This document shows, one piece after another, positions 21,594-30,218 of a stretch of 64,000 nucleotides of DNA (positions within the stretch are counted from its first letter, which is position 1; each line of letters begins with the position of its first letter). A program made the translations under genes and the position numbers. Origin of the DNA: Reichenbachiella carrageenanivorans (lineage in GTDB: Bacteria > Bacteroidota > Bacteroidia > Cytophagales > Cyclobacteriaceae); assembly GCF_025639805.1 (NCBI RefSeq), contig NZ_CP106735.1:2172001-2236000 (forward strand), read 5' to 3'. Under the pieces are notes generated by a model that saw only the letters and a list, made by a program, of their open reading frames with translations, was not told where the DNA came from and did no database searches.

Positions 21594-22136
21594 ATGCCCA
21601 AATACATCGCTTTGCTTCGCGGGATCAACGTGAGCGGTCAAAAAATCATTAAAATGGATGCGCTTCGCACCTCACTTGCCAAGCTCGACTATGGGCATAT
21701 CCAAGCTTACATTCAGAGTGGGAATGTGATTTTTGAGTCTGTGTGTATGGATCAAGTACAGCTACAGGACGAAATCCACCAAAACATATTAGACACTTTT
21801 GGTTTTGATGTACCCGTATTGGTGAGGTCGCAGCAGGAATGGAAACAGGCTTTCGAAAACAATCCTTTCATCAACGAGCGACAAGAAGCCATTGAAAAGT
21901 GCTATGTGACCTTGCTGTCGCAAGAACCTGATGAGGGAAATATGGAGGCATTGAAAAGTTTTCACAAAGGCCCAGAGGAATTCATCAAAGAAGGCTTGAA
22001 CTTATATCTGCTATACCCGAATGGCGCTGGCCGGTCCAAGCTCGATCACAATGCCATTGAGCGGAAGCTCAAAGTAGCCGCCACGACTCGCAACTGGAAA
22101 ACGATGACTAAGCTGATGCAGATGGTGATTGGTTAG
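21594..22136 (+). CDS. DUF1697 family protein
   Basis: 180 residues beginning MPKYIALLRGINVSGQKIIKMDALR, followed by YIQSGNVIFES; both are signatures of DUF1697, a widely found cytosolic family without a known function. The C-terminal part (GRSKLDHNAIERKLKVAATTRNWKTMTKL) is also typical. It follows the DUF962 gene by 39 bases and converges on the FAN1-like gene, with 21 bases between the stops and no terminator seen. Confidence 0.88.
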   Translation: MPKYIALLRGINVSGQKIIKMDALRTSLAKLDYGHIQAYIQSGNVIFESVCMDQVQLQDEIHQNILDTFGFDVPVLVRSQQEWKQAFENNPFINERQEAIEKCYVTLLSQEPDEGNMEALKSFHKGPEEFIKEGLNLYLLYPNGAGRSKLDHNAIERKLKVAATTRNWKTMTKLMQMVIG

Positions 22137-22157
22137 TTGCTGAGTGCTCTCGTGTCG

Positions 22158-23819
22158 TTATTCTTTGCCCGTCCATTCTACTAATGCAATTTCAGCTTTG
22201 ATACCCCAAGCATCGAAATGCTCTAGCCAAAAGAGCTGTTTTTCTGATAAGTGATCATTAGGAGATTTTACTTCATAGAAGGCGTAGTCTTTGTCTTTCC
22301 AGACGAATAAATCAGGGAAGCCTGTCGATCTATTTTTTGGGTCTATAGCGATGGTAGCGAGCAGGGCTTTAATCTGTTTCAACTGTGCGAATGCCAAAAA
22401 CTGCCACATGCCTGCTATCATGTCTTCATTCCAATACACGAATGGATTGGCCACGCCATCGTGTGTCTGAATACTGCGATTGAGAATGGCTCGTAGTTGC
22501 GCTTTGCTTTTGGTACTGCTAAGTTTTGCTTCTATCGCCTCCTTACGTTTAGTGTAGAAGTCCTTGCCGTAGATGTCCGATGGTGAGCGCTGTAGTGGCT
22601 GGTGCAGACTGTTGTATTGTGGGTCGAATATCTCCTCCCAAAAGAACAGCCCAAATATATTTCTGCAGATGGTATTTTCGCTGTGATAGCCTGAGTAGCC
22701 TTGTGATTCGAAATAGGCTAAGACGCCTTGCTCGACTTGCTGTACGTAGCTGTAATCTACCAGAATCATCAGTCCTTCTTTCTGGCGAATGGTGGTTGTC
22801 TTTAGTTTTTTGTCGAGTTTATTTATCACGTCTTGCGCGATGTAGTATTCTTTATTGTCGTTCGGGTGATTGAGGATTTCTTGCGCAGTATTCAATGATA
22901 AGTCAAAGGCCTTTTGCTTGTTGTAGATTCTGATTCTGCGTTCTCGCATTGGAGAGGCAGTGGTCAGGTGGTAGAGGGTGAGTGCCTCGTCGTAGTGCTT
23001 GTGTTTTTCTAGGTGGTAGCCCACTTTGTGTATCAGTTTCTCTGTTTGTGGTCTGGCTTTGTCAAGTGCTAAAAAGTATTTGATTTCGATCTGAGCGAAC
23101 CATTCATAGATGGCTAATGGTGTCAATGCTTCTTCGAGCAGGTAATATTCCTTGTGGAGCTGAGAGAGGTGCATGATCGCTTCGGCTTCTTCGCGTGAGT
23201 CGAATGAGCTGCCTAGTTGCGTTTCATCTACAGTTAGGAATTTGACATGGCCAATATCCCGAACTACAAAATCCGACATGTCGCCATGGTTGTGACCAAA
23301 GAAAAAGAGTTTGATCATATCCAGCTCCACCTGACCACCTTGGGCGATGATGTCGTCCGTGTAGAATGTGTCGTAGAGCTGATTTCCATCTACAATTTCT
23401 AGCAGAGTCAGAATCAACTCATCCTTTTTTAACCTTTTGTCTATAGACAAATCCAGTGGTTTGATGCGTTGGACGATCTCGGGCTTGTTATAGCTATTGA
23501 TCAGTTGAAAACACTCGTCTATTTCTAGTGCGGTTTTCTTAACTATAAATCGACGATCGAGCAGGTCTAAATGGGCAATGCCTATATCTTTGATTTCTGG
23601 ATAGTTCAATTTTTCCTTTCGGAAAAACTGTCCTTTTCGATTGCTAATTCTCACGTAGAGGCACTGACTGTCTTCCGACAAAGCCATGAAGTCGTGGATA
23701 AACAGCAGCTCAGTGTCAGACAACAACGGCTTGTATTTATCCAAAACAAATTGGAGGACGTATTTGAAGTTGTCGAGATAATATTTTTCAGGTAATATGA
23801 TTTTGTCCTGATCGGCCAT
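22158..23819 (-). CDS. FAN1-like VRR-NUC nuclease
   Basis: 553 residues from the ATG at 23819 (MADQDKIILPEKYYLDNF). A TTG seven codons upstream (23840) is possible but would start upstream of the -7 box. The middle is helical and repeat-like (around YHLEKHKHYDEALTLYHL), as in FAN1. The C-terminal VRR-NUC domain has PDLFVWKDKDYAFYEVKS: the PD-(D/E)xK active site with Asp503, Glu516 and Lys518. FAN1 enzymes cut 5' flaps and branched DNA in interstrand crosslink repair. The length matches bacterial FAN1 proteins. A -7 box lies only 6 bases before the start codon. Confidence 0.88.
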   Translation of the reverse strand: MADQDKIILPEKYYLDNFKYVLQFVLDKYKPLLSDTELLFIHDFMALSEDSQCLYVRISNRKGQFFRKEKLNYPEIKDIGIAHLDLLDRRFIVKKTALEIDECFQLINSYNKPEIVQRIKPLDLSIDKRLKKDELILTLLEIVDGNQLYDTFYTDDIIAQGGQVELDMIKLFFFGHNHGDMSDFVVRDIGHVKFLTVDETQLGSSFDSREEAEAIMHLSQLHKEYYLLEEALTPLAIYEWFAQIEIKYFLALDKARPQTEKLIHKVGYHLEKHKHYDEALTLYHLTTASPMRERRIRIYNKQKAFDLSLNTAQEILNHPNDNKEYYIAQDVINKLDKKLKTTTIRQKEGLMILVDYSYVQQVEQGVLAYFESQGYSGYHSENTICRNIFGLFFWEEIFDPQYNSLHQPLQRSPSDIYGKDFYTKRKEAIEAKLSSTKSKAQLRAILNRSIQTHDGVANPFVYWNEDMIAGMWQFLAFAQLKQIKALLATIAIDPKNRSTGFPDLFVWKDKDYAFYEVKSPNDHLSEKQLFWLEHFDAWGIKAEIALVEWTGKE

Positions 23820-23825
23820 TGGAGG

Positions 23826-23833
23826 CAAAAATA
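23826..23833 (-). promoter_or_regulatory. -7 box of the FAN1-like gene
   Basis: On the - strand this reads TATTTTTG, matching TAnnTTTG. It ends 6 bases before ATG 23819, so the leader would be only a few bases long. Confidence 0.5.
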
Positions 23834-23892
23834 GAAGCAAGTAGTACCTTTTATTGTTATCCTTCGTTTTATTTGATACTCAAATCCATGAA

Positions 23893-25050
23893 ATGATCAA
23901 TTATTATCACATCTTGGGCGTATCGCCGAATGCTACGGCTGTCGAGATCAAATCGGCATATAAGTCGAAGGCGCTGAGTTTTCATCCAGACAAGCACAAT
24001 GGTGATAAAAATATGGAAGAGCTTTTTAAGCAAGTCAACGAAGCTTATCAAATCCTCTCTAATCCATATAAAAGATCTAATCATGACATGATGCTTCGCT
24101 ATGGAGAGCTACCTCCAAGTAGCCCTTCGCCAACCTATCAGCAGTATAATAGACCACGGCGACCACCTCAAGCCCGGAAGTTTTATCGTCCCCAAGTGAG
24201 CAATTTCAGAGCAACTGCCTATGCTTTTCTCATCGCTTTTAGCATTGCCTTGATCATGAAAACGGCTATGTATATTTCTAATGAATATCAGGCGAAGGAA
24301 AGAGCGGAGTTGCTGGCTGCTCGCCGCTTATTGTTTGACCAAGTGAAGGCTGCTCATGATCAAGGAAACTTAGGAAAGAGTCTTCATCTTTTGGGAGATA
24401 TGGGCTATTTTTTAGCAGAAGAGGGCGAAATGCAAGCTTATAAAGAGTCGTTGATTGTAGAGATCAAGGATAAGGCAGATCAATTGTTTGAAGCAGGGGC
24501 GTATGAGCAAGCTATTGCTCACTATGATTTGTTAAAAGACTTTGCTGTGAGTAACTCTATTACGTATCTAAAGAAAATGGCAGCGGCCTATCAAGGTATG
24601 GGAGAAGTAGGAAAGGCTTTAGAAGTTTTTCAGTTGATGCACCTATACGGCTATCGAACGACGAGTTTTTATTTGGAAATGGGGCAGCTGTACGAAGACG
24701 GGATCAAAGACTTAGAGATGGCACTCAACTATTATAAAATAGGGGCAGAGATGGCCTCGTCTGAATATGAAGTGACTATCGGTAAGGCTTACCCCATCGT
24801 GATCAGTGCCAGCATGGTGCCAGCGGTACATTATCATATCTACATGAAAGTAGCACAAGCCCATCTCAATTTAGAACAATATCAGGAGGCTGTGGATGCC
24901 GTATCTTGGACCAAAGATATATGGCCAGATAGCTTGATCCAATTTCAAGTTGAAGCCTTGGCCTATCATGGACTAGGACAAAAAACGGAGATGAAGCAGG
25001 CAGTTGCTCGGGCAAAACAAATAGATCCCAACTTCTCTATCGACCGTTGA
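23893..25050 (+). CDS. Membrane-anchored DnaJ-domain protein with TPR-like repeats
   Basis: 385 residues from ATG 23893; the frame is open from 23854, but MINYYHILGVSPNATAVEIK is the true J-domain start. The HPD motif is at residues 31-33 and the J-domain runs to about residue 65. A proline-rich linker is followed by one transmembrane helix (AYAFLIAFSIALIMKTAMYI, about 108-128). The rest is helical with TPR-like repeats (LFEAGAYEQAIAHYDLL, AYQGMGEVGKALEVF, HLNLEQYQEAVDAV). It probably brings DnaK to the membrane, with the TPR part recognising partners (inference). It is divergent from the FAN1-like gene. Confidence 0.85.
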   Translation: MINYYHILGVSPNATAVEIKSAYKSKALSFHPDKHNGDKNMEELFKQVNEAYQILSNPYKRSNHDMMLRYGELPPSSPSPTYQQYNRPRRPPQARKFYRPQVSNFRATAYAFLIAFSIALIMKTAMYISNEYQAKERAELLAARRLLFDQVKAAHDQGNLGKSLHLLGDMGYFLAEEGEMQAYKESLIVEIKDKADQLFEAGAYEQAIAHYDLLKDFAVSNSITYLKKMAAAYQGMGEVGKALEVFQLMHLYGYRTTSFYLEMGQLYEDGIKDLEMALNYYKIGAEMASSEYEVTIGKAYPIVISASMVPAVHYHIYMKVAQAHLNLEQYQEAVDAVSWTKDIWPDSLIQFQVEALAYHGLGQKTEMKQAVARAKQIDPNFSIDR

Positions 25051-25083
25051 TCAAAACAATTTTTAGGAATCATCATTAAAGTC

Positions 25084-25091
25084 TATTTTTG
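25084..25091 (+). promoter_or_regulatory. -7 box before the M1 peptidase gene
   Basis: TATTTTTG matches TAnnTTTG, with a weak -33 (TTTA) 18 bases upstream. It is 17 bases before ATG 25109. Confidence 0.5.
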
Positions 25092-25108
25092 GTGAAAAAC
25101 CATACCAT

Positions 25109-26704
25109 ATGCCCAAATTTCAATTCAGTCGCTTATTATTTCTTCTGTTTTTCGCCTGTTCTACACTTAGTTATGGTCAACGTCGGTCGGCTGAGCCATT
25201 CGATGTCCTTCATTATCAATTTGATGTGCAACTCAATGATACCACCAATGCGGTGGCTGTGACTGCTCAGCTTACTATCCTGTATTTAGACAGCATCCCA
25301 GCCCAAACTATTTTAGATCTGGCTAGCCCTACTGATGCAACGGGTATGCTCGTGGATAAACTAAAGTTTAATGAACAAACGATTAATTATACACATGATG
25401 CAGATCAATTGAAATTGGCTACGCCAGCAACGGTGCAGATAGGCGATACCGTACGTGTGAGTATTTCTTATTCAGGCATACCTGATATGGGGCTGGTGTT
25501 CGGGCAAACAGCACAAGGCGACCGTACCATCTTTGCAGAACATTGGCCAAATAGAGCGCATCGCTGGCTGCCTGTGATAGACCACCCGTCTGAGAAAGCA
25601 ACTTGCGAGTTTGTTGTGACGGCTCCTGGCCAATATCAGGTGGTCTCTAATGGTGATTTGCAAAACGAGCAGATATTAGCAGATGGATTGAAACAGACAC
25701 ATTGGAAAATGAGCCAGCCTATTCCCGCCAAGGTGATGGTTATTGGCGTAGCCGAGTTTGTAAAACGCTCTTTGGATAATGAAAAAAATATAACGGCATG
25801 GACCTACAAAAATGCAGGTAGTGCTCCTCAAGAGGACTTGGCAGATGCCCCAGCTATTTACGGCGTGCTTAGAGATTTTCTTGGCGAGTATCCGTTTACC
25901 AAATGTGATCAAGTAGAATCTACTACCAGATTTGGAGGAATGGAAAATGCAGGTAATATTTTCTATCCAGAAAAAAACATGACAGGAGAGCACCGAATGA
26001 ACCCAGTGATTGCTCACGAGATTGCACATCAGTGGTTTGGTAACTCCGTAAGTGAGTCAGATTGGACAGACGTATGGGTTAGCGAAGGGTTCGCTACTTT
26101 CTTGGAGTATTACTGGATAAATGAGGCCTTGGGAAAGGATAGTTTGCAGGCCAAGCTAGATATAGACGAAATTAAAATCAGAGACTATCAGCGCTTAAAT
26201 CCTGATCAAATCGTAGTACAGATGAATATCGATAATCTGGAAGATATACTGAACGCATTGACTTATGAAAAAGCGGGTTGGGTACTGCGTATGCTCTATC
26301 AGAAGGTAGGAAAAGAAACCTTTAGACAAATTGTACTTACGTTTTATGAAAAATATAAATTCAAAAATGCGAGTACTCAGGATTTTATAAAAGTAGCGGA
26401 AGAAATTTCAATGTTGGATTTGAAGCCCTTTTTTCAGCAATGGTTTTATACACCAGACATGCCTCGTGTAAATTATAAATGGAAGTATAAGAAGGATCGC
26501 TTGGTCATAGACTTCGAGCAGCTGACGAGCAAGGTGTTTCTACTAGACTTGGATGTACAAGTGAAGTTTCAAAATATGAATTTCGAAATTAAAAGAGTAG
26601 TTCTCAACCAGCGAGCGCAGACCATAGAAATACCATGTGAAAATCCCGACGATGTTGTACTCGATCCTCTGAATATCGTACTAGGTTATTTTTATGAAAA
26701 GTGA
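25109..26704 (+). CDS. Secreted M1 family metallopeptidase (aminopeptidase-like)
   Basis: 531 residues. The signal peptide (FSRLLFLLFFACSTLSYGQ) implies export. The N-terminal beta domain is followed by FGGMENAGN near residue 275, the M1 exopeptidase motif with Gly in place of Ala in GAMEN. The zinc site is HEIAHQWFGN at 303-312, with the third ligand Glu326 in WVSEGFATF 18 residues later. It is shorter than full aminopeptidase N (about 850), ending after the helical domain. It probably trims extracellular or periplasmic peptides. The M61 peptidase gene follows after 108 bases. Confidence 0.93.
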   Translation: MPKFQFSRLLFLLFFACSTLSYGQRRSAEPFDVLHYQFDVQLNDTTNAVAVTAQLTILYLDSIPAQTILDLASPTDATGMLVDKLKFNEQTINYTHDADQLKLATPATVQIGDTVRVSISYSGIPDMGLVFGQTAQGDRTIFAEHWPNRAHRWLPVIDHPSEKATCEFVVTAPGQYQVVSNGDLQNEQILADGLKQTHWKMSQPIPAKVMVIGVAEFVKRSLDNEKNITAWTYKNAGSAPQEDLADAPAIYGVLRDFLGEYPFTKCDQVESTTRFGGMENAGNIFYPEKNMTGEHRMNPVIAHEIAHQWFGNSVSESDWTDVWVSEGFATFLEYYWINEALGKDSLQAKLDIDEIKIRDYQRLNPDQIVVQMNIDNLEDILNALTYEKAGWVLRMLYQKVGKETFRQIVLTFYEKYKFKNASTQDFIKVAEEISMLDLKPFFQQWFYTPDMPRVNYKWKYKKDRLVIDFEQLTSKVFLLDLDVQVKFQNMNFEIKRVVLNQRAQTIEIPCENPDDVVLDPLNIVLGYFYEK

Positions 26705-26812
26705 TCTGGGTGGATACTGTAGCTTTGAGTCGCTCCAGTACTTCGATACCGTTCGTATAATTTTGGCTCGTGTTTTTTTACTAATCATATATTTTGAAAT
26801 AAAAGTTATATA

Positions 26813-28651
26813 ATGAATTTGAAAGTCAGTTTGTTAGTTGTGCTCATGGGCTTGTCTGCCTCAATCTTTGCACAAGAAAAGTATGAAATTTCTGTAGATC
26901 TGAACCAAGTAGTAGGCGACAGGGTGCAAGTGACTTGTCTAGTGCCAACTGTAGCTGTAGACGAAATTGAATTTAGAATGCCGAAGATCGTACCAGGGAC
27001 TTATTCTATCTCTGATTTTGGAAGGTTTATACTAGACTTCAAGGCTTACGATACCGATGGCGGAGAACTAGAAACGGAAGTACTGTCTGACAATCGGAGG
27101 TTGATCAAAAACAGCGGAAAACTGCATACTATATCTTATTGGGTAGATGATACTTTCGATTCAGATCAAGAGCAGGTTATTTTCGAACCAGCGGGTACCA
27201 ACATTCAGGAGGGGAAAAACTTTGTGATCAATACCTTTGGTTTTTTTGGATATCTCGAAGGTATGAAAGACTATTCGTATGAGCTCAAGGTGGACTACCC
27301 AGCGGGTATGTATGGGGCATCGGCGTTGGACAAAGTGATGGTCAATGATTCTTCTGATGTGTTTATGGCAGCGAATTATTTCGACCTTGCAGATGGACCT
27401 ATCATGTATGCAGTACCAGACACGGCTACTTTTATAGTAGGAGGTGCAGAGATACTTATATCGATCTACTCGCCCAACAAAGTACTAGATCCGATTTTTG
27501 TAAAAGAGCAAATCGAACCCACACTAGAGGCACAGAGTCAATACCTTGGAGAACTACCAGTTGATAAATATGCTTTTATTATTTATTTGTTTGATACAAA
27601 CCCCATGTCGGGAAAAATGGGAGCTTTGGAGCATTCATACTCCTCGTTTTACAGTTTGCCCGAAGTGGATCCCTTTCGACTGGCACAGGTCATAAGAGAT
27701 GTGGCAGCACATGAGTTTTTTCATATTCTTACACCACTCAATATTCATTCTGAAGAAATCGGAGATTTTGATTTTATCAACCCCAAAATGTCTAAACATT
27801 TGTGGATGTATGAAGGTACTACTGAATATGCTGCTGGTTTGGCCCAAGTGAAATATGGTGAAATGTCATTGCCGGATTACCTAGAGGTGATTAGTGGTAA
27901 AATACATGATTCAAAAACACAGTATGACGATACGTTGTCTTTCACAGAACTGAGCTTACACTGCCTAGATCAAACGGCTGCTCAGTATGGAAATGTATAT
28001 CAGAAAGGAGCTTTGATAGGAATGGCATTGGATATTCAACTCAGAGAGCTGTCTGGTGGCCAGTATGGCTTGCAAGAGCTGATGCATGATTTGGCTAAAA
28101 AATATGGTAAAACAGCATCGTTCAAAGATGATACACTTTTTGATACGATTACGGCGTTGACCTATCCAGAAGTCAGATCTTTCTTTGCTTCCTATGTAGA
28201 AGGCACTACCCCGATACCGTATGATAAGTTTCTTGCCAAAGTGGGCGTGGCACACGTTGCTGCTACGACTAGAAAAGAACTGTCGCTTGGACATATCAGC
28301 TTTTCAGTCAATGATGAAGACAATCGGCTGGTTATCCAGTCTATCGATCAGATGAACACTTTCGGGCAGGAGATGGGCTATGAAGAGGGAGACATCATTT
28401 ACCAATTCGATAAAGTAGATATTGATATTGAAAATTATGAAGAAGAGTTTATGGCATTTACAGATCGTCATGAAGCAGGTGATAAAATTAGTGCCGTAGT
28501 ACTTCGTACAGATGAGAATGGAAAGACTAAAAAAATAAAATTGAAAGCAAAAGCGGTTGCAATTGATCGCAAAGTGCCTGCTACACTTGAGTTGATGGAA
28601 GAGCCTACTCAGGCTCAATTGGCTTTGCGCAAAGCTTGGGTAAATAAATAG
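26813..28651 (+). CDS. Secreted M61 family peptidase with PDZ domain
   Basis: 612 residues with signal peptide MNLKVSLLVVLMGLSASIFAQ. The N-terminal beta domain is followed by the zinc site HEFFH at 300-304 in RDVAAHEFFHILTPLNIH, and by MYEGTTEYAAGL, which carries the glutamate ligand. A PDZ domain lies near residues 485-575 (VNDEDNRLVIQSID ... GYEEGDIIYQFDKVD). M61 members are glycyl aminopeptidases. Next to the M1 gene it suggests a small set of secreted peptidases for peptide use (inference). Confidence 0.92.
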   Translation: MNLKVSLLVVLMGLSASIFAQEKYEISVDLNQVVGDRVQVTCLVPTVAVDEIEFRMPKIVPGTYSISDFGRFILDFKAYDTDGGELETEVLSDNRRLIKNSGKLHTISYWVDDTFDSDQEQVIFEPAGTNIQEGKNFVINTFGFFGYLEGMKDYSYELKVDYPAGMYGASALDKVMVNDSSDVFMAANYFDLADGPIMYAVPDTATFIVGGAEILISIYSPNKVLDPIFVKEQIEPTLEAQSQYLGELPVDKYAFIIYLFDTNPMSGKMGALEHSYSSFYSLPEVDPFRLAQVIRDVAAHEFFHILTPLNIHSEEIGDFDFINPKMSKHLWMYEGTTEYAAGLAQVKYGEMSLPDYLEVISGKIHDSKTQYDDTLSFTELSLHCLDQTAAQYGNVYQKGALIGMALDIQLRELSGGQYGLQELMHDLAKKYGKTASFKDDTLFDTITALTYPEVRSFFASYVEGTTPIPYDKFLAKVGVAHVAATTRKELSLGHISFSVNDEDNRLVIQSIDQMNTFGQEMGYEEGDIIYQFDKVDIDIENYEEEFMAFTDRHEAGDKISAVVLRTDENGKTKKIKLKAKAVAIDRKVPATLELMEEPTQAQLALRKAWVNK

Positions 28652-28657
28652 AAAATC

Positions 28658-28696
28658 ACCCGCCAGAACATGGGGAAATGCCGGGTTCTGGCGGGT
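28658..28696. other. Strong hairpin after the M61 gene
   Basis: ACCCGCCAGAAC (28658-28669) and GTTCTGGCGGGT (28685-28696) form a perfect 12-bp GC-rich stem with a 15-base loop, 6 bases after the M61 stop. The + side is followed by CAAAAAATGG, not a T run, so ordinary intrinsic termination is uncertain. It may protect the 3' end of the mRNA. Confidence 0.6.
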
Positions 28697-28804
28697 CAAA
28701 AAATGGTAAACATTTCTTCATATTAAATCAGGGATATTCGATCCTTTCACTTGTAGATTAAAGTAAAATTTTCCATTTTACTAAAGAACTAATTCTACAT
28801 TGAT

Positions 28805-30148
28805 ATGGCGAAGAAAGGTAGTGAGAAAAAAATATTTGTACTTGACACATCTGTAATCCTCTTTTCACATGACTCGATCATGAACTTTGCAGAGCACGAC
28901 ATTGGTATCCCTATCACCGTGTTAGAAGAGTTGGATAATTTTAAAAAAGGAAACGATACAATCAACTTCGAAGCACGTGAGTTTGCGAGATTGCTGGATG
29001 GCTTAGCCAAGGATCATATGCTTCAAGATTGGATTCCACTCAACGGAAAAACCAAAGGCAAATTCAAAGTGCTGATGCACTCAGATGTAGAACCAAAGTA
29101 TGATGCTGAAAAGGTATTCGGAGATAGGAAAAACGATCATAAAATCTTAAACGCTACACTCCGTCTCAAAAAGGAGGAAGAAGGTCGTAAGGTGATCTTG
29201 GTGTCCAAGGACATTAATCTTAGACTTAAAGCCAAGTCATTGGATATACTGGCCGAAGATTACGAAACGGGCAAGATCAAAGATGCTTCTGAGTTGGTCA
29301 CTGGCAAGTATGAAGTATCCAAAGTGCCAGCTGCAACCATCGACGCGTTGTACAAAACGGGATGGGTAGAGCCTAAGAAGATATCTAAGACTTACGAGTT
29401 TCAAAACAATGGCTACTATATACTAAAGAGTCCTAAAAACTCTGCGTTGAGCTATTATAGTCCCGTCACAGAGAAGATCGTACATGTAGAAAAAAAGACA
29501 GTATATAATATCAAACCGAGAAATGCTGAGCAAGCTTTTGCGATACATTGTATGATGAATCCAGACGTACGCCTAGCAGCCATCACGGGTATGGCAGGCA
29601 CAGGCAAGACACTACTCGCTCTGGCGTGTGCATTGGAGCAAAAACGGGAGTACAAGCAGATCTATTTGGCGCGCCCTATCGTGCCCTTGAGCAACAAAGA
29701 TATTGGCTACTTGCCAGGTGATATCAAGTCTAAGCTCAATCCTTATATGGAGCCACTGTGGGACAATTTGAAGTTTATTCAAAACCACTATAAAGAAACC
29801 GATAAGGAATATAAGCGACTCACCGATATGGTGAATCAAGAAAAGCTTTTGATTACACCGTTGGCTTACATAAGAGGGAGGAGTTTGTCTAATATCTATT
29901 TTATTGTAGATGAAGCACAAAACCTGACTCCTCATGAAGTGAAGACAATTATTACACGTGCAGGAGAAAACACCAAAATTGTATTTACTGGAGATATTCA
30001 TCAAATCGATACGCCGTATTTAGATTCTCAAAGTAACGGCTTGTCTTATCTCGTGGATCGCCTACAGGGTCAAGAGCTTTTTGCCAATATTAACTTGGAA
30101 AAAGGGGAACGCTCAGAGCTGGCCAACTTGGCTAATGAGTTGCTGTAA
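28805..30148 (+). CDS. PhoH family ATPase with N-terminal PIN domain
   Basis: 447 residues. The N-terminal PIN domain (residues about 9-140) starts KKIFVLDTSVILFSHD and keeps acidic residues (Asp14, plus DxNLRLKA near 137) for a metal-dependent RNase. The C-terminal PhoH ATPase has Walker A GMAGTGKT near 262-269 and Walker B IYFIVDEAQNLTP near residue 368, followed by FTGDIHQIDTPY. PIN-PhoH proteins are thought to be RNA helicase-nucleases, related to the PhoAT system; the true substrate is unknown. A strong hairpin separates it from the convergent sensor gene. Confidence 0.93.
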   Translation: MAKKGSEKKIFVLDTSVILFSHDSIMNFAEHDIGIPITVLEELDNFKKGNDTINFEAREFARLLDGLAKDHMLQDWIPLNGKTKGKFKVLMHSDVEPKYDAEKVFGDRKNDHKILNATLRLKKEEEGRKVILVSKDINLRLKAKSLDILAEDYETGKIKDASELVTGKYEVSKVPAATIDALYKTGWVEPKKISKTYEFQNNGYYILKSPKNSALSYYSPVTEKIVHVEKKTVYNIKPRNAEQAFAIHCMMNPDVRLAAITGMAGTGKTLLALACALEQKREYKQIYLARPIVPLSNKDIGYLPGDIKSKLNPYMEPLWDNLKFIQNHYKETDKEYKRLTDMVNQEKLLITPLAYIRGRSLSNIYFIVDEAQNLTPHEVKTIITRAGENTKIVFTGDIHQIDTPYLDSQSNGLSYLVDRLQGQELFANINLEKGERSELANLANELL

Positions 30149-30151
30149 GTA

Positions 30152-30213
30152 AGAAATATACAAACAAGAAAAGGCCAGTGTTTACACTGGCCTTTTCTTG
30201 TTTGTATATTTCT
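30152..30213. terminator. Bidirectional terminator: 30-bp perfect inverted repeat
   Basis: The arms at 30152-30181 and 30184-30213 are exact reverse complements over 30 bases with a TT loop. The core is AAGGCCAGTGT with an A/T-rich outer part, so both convergent transcripts (PhoH +, sensor -) meet a GC stem followed by T-rich sequence. Such a long perfect stem is unusual for a terminator. Confidence 0.85.
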
Positions 30214-30218
30214 ATATT

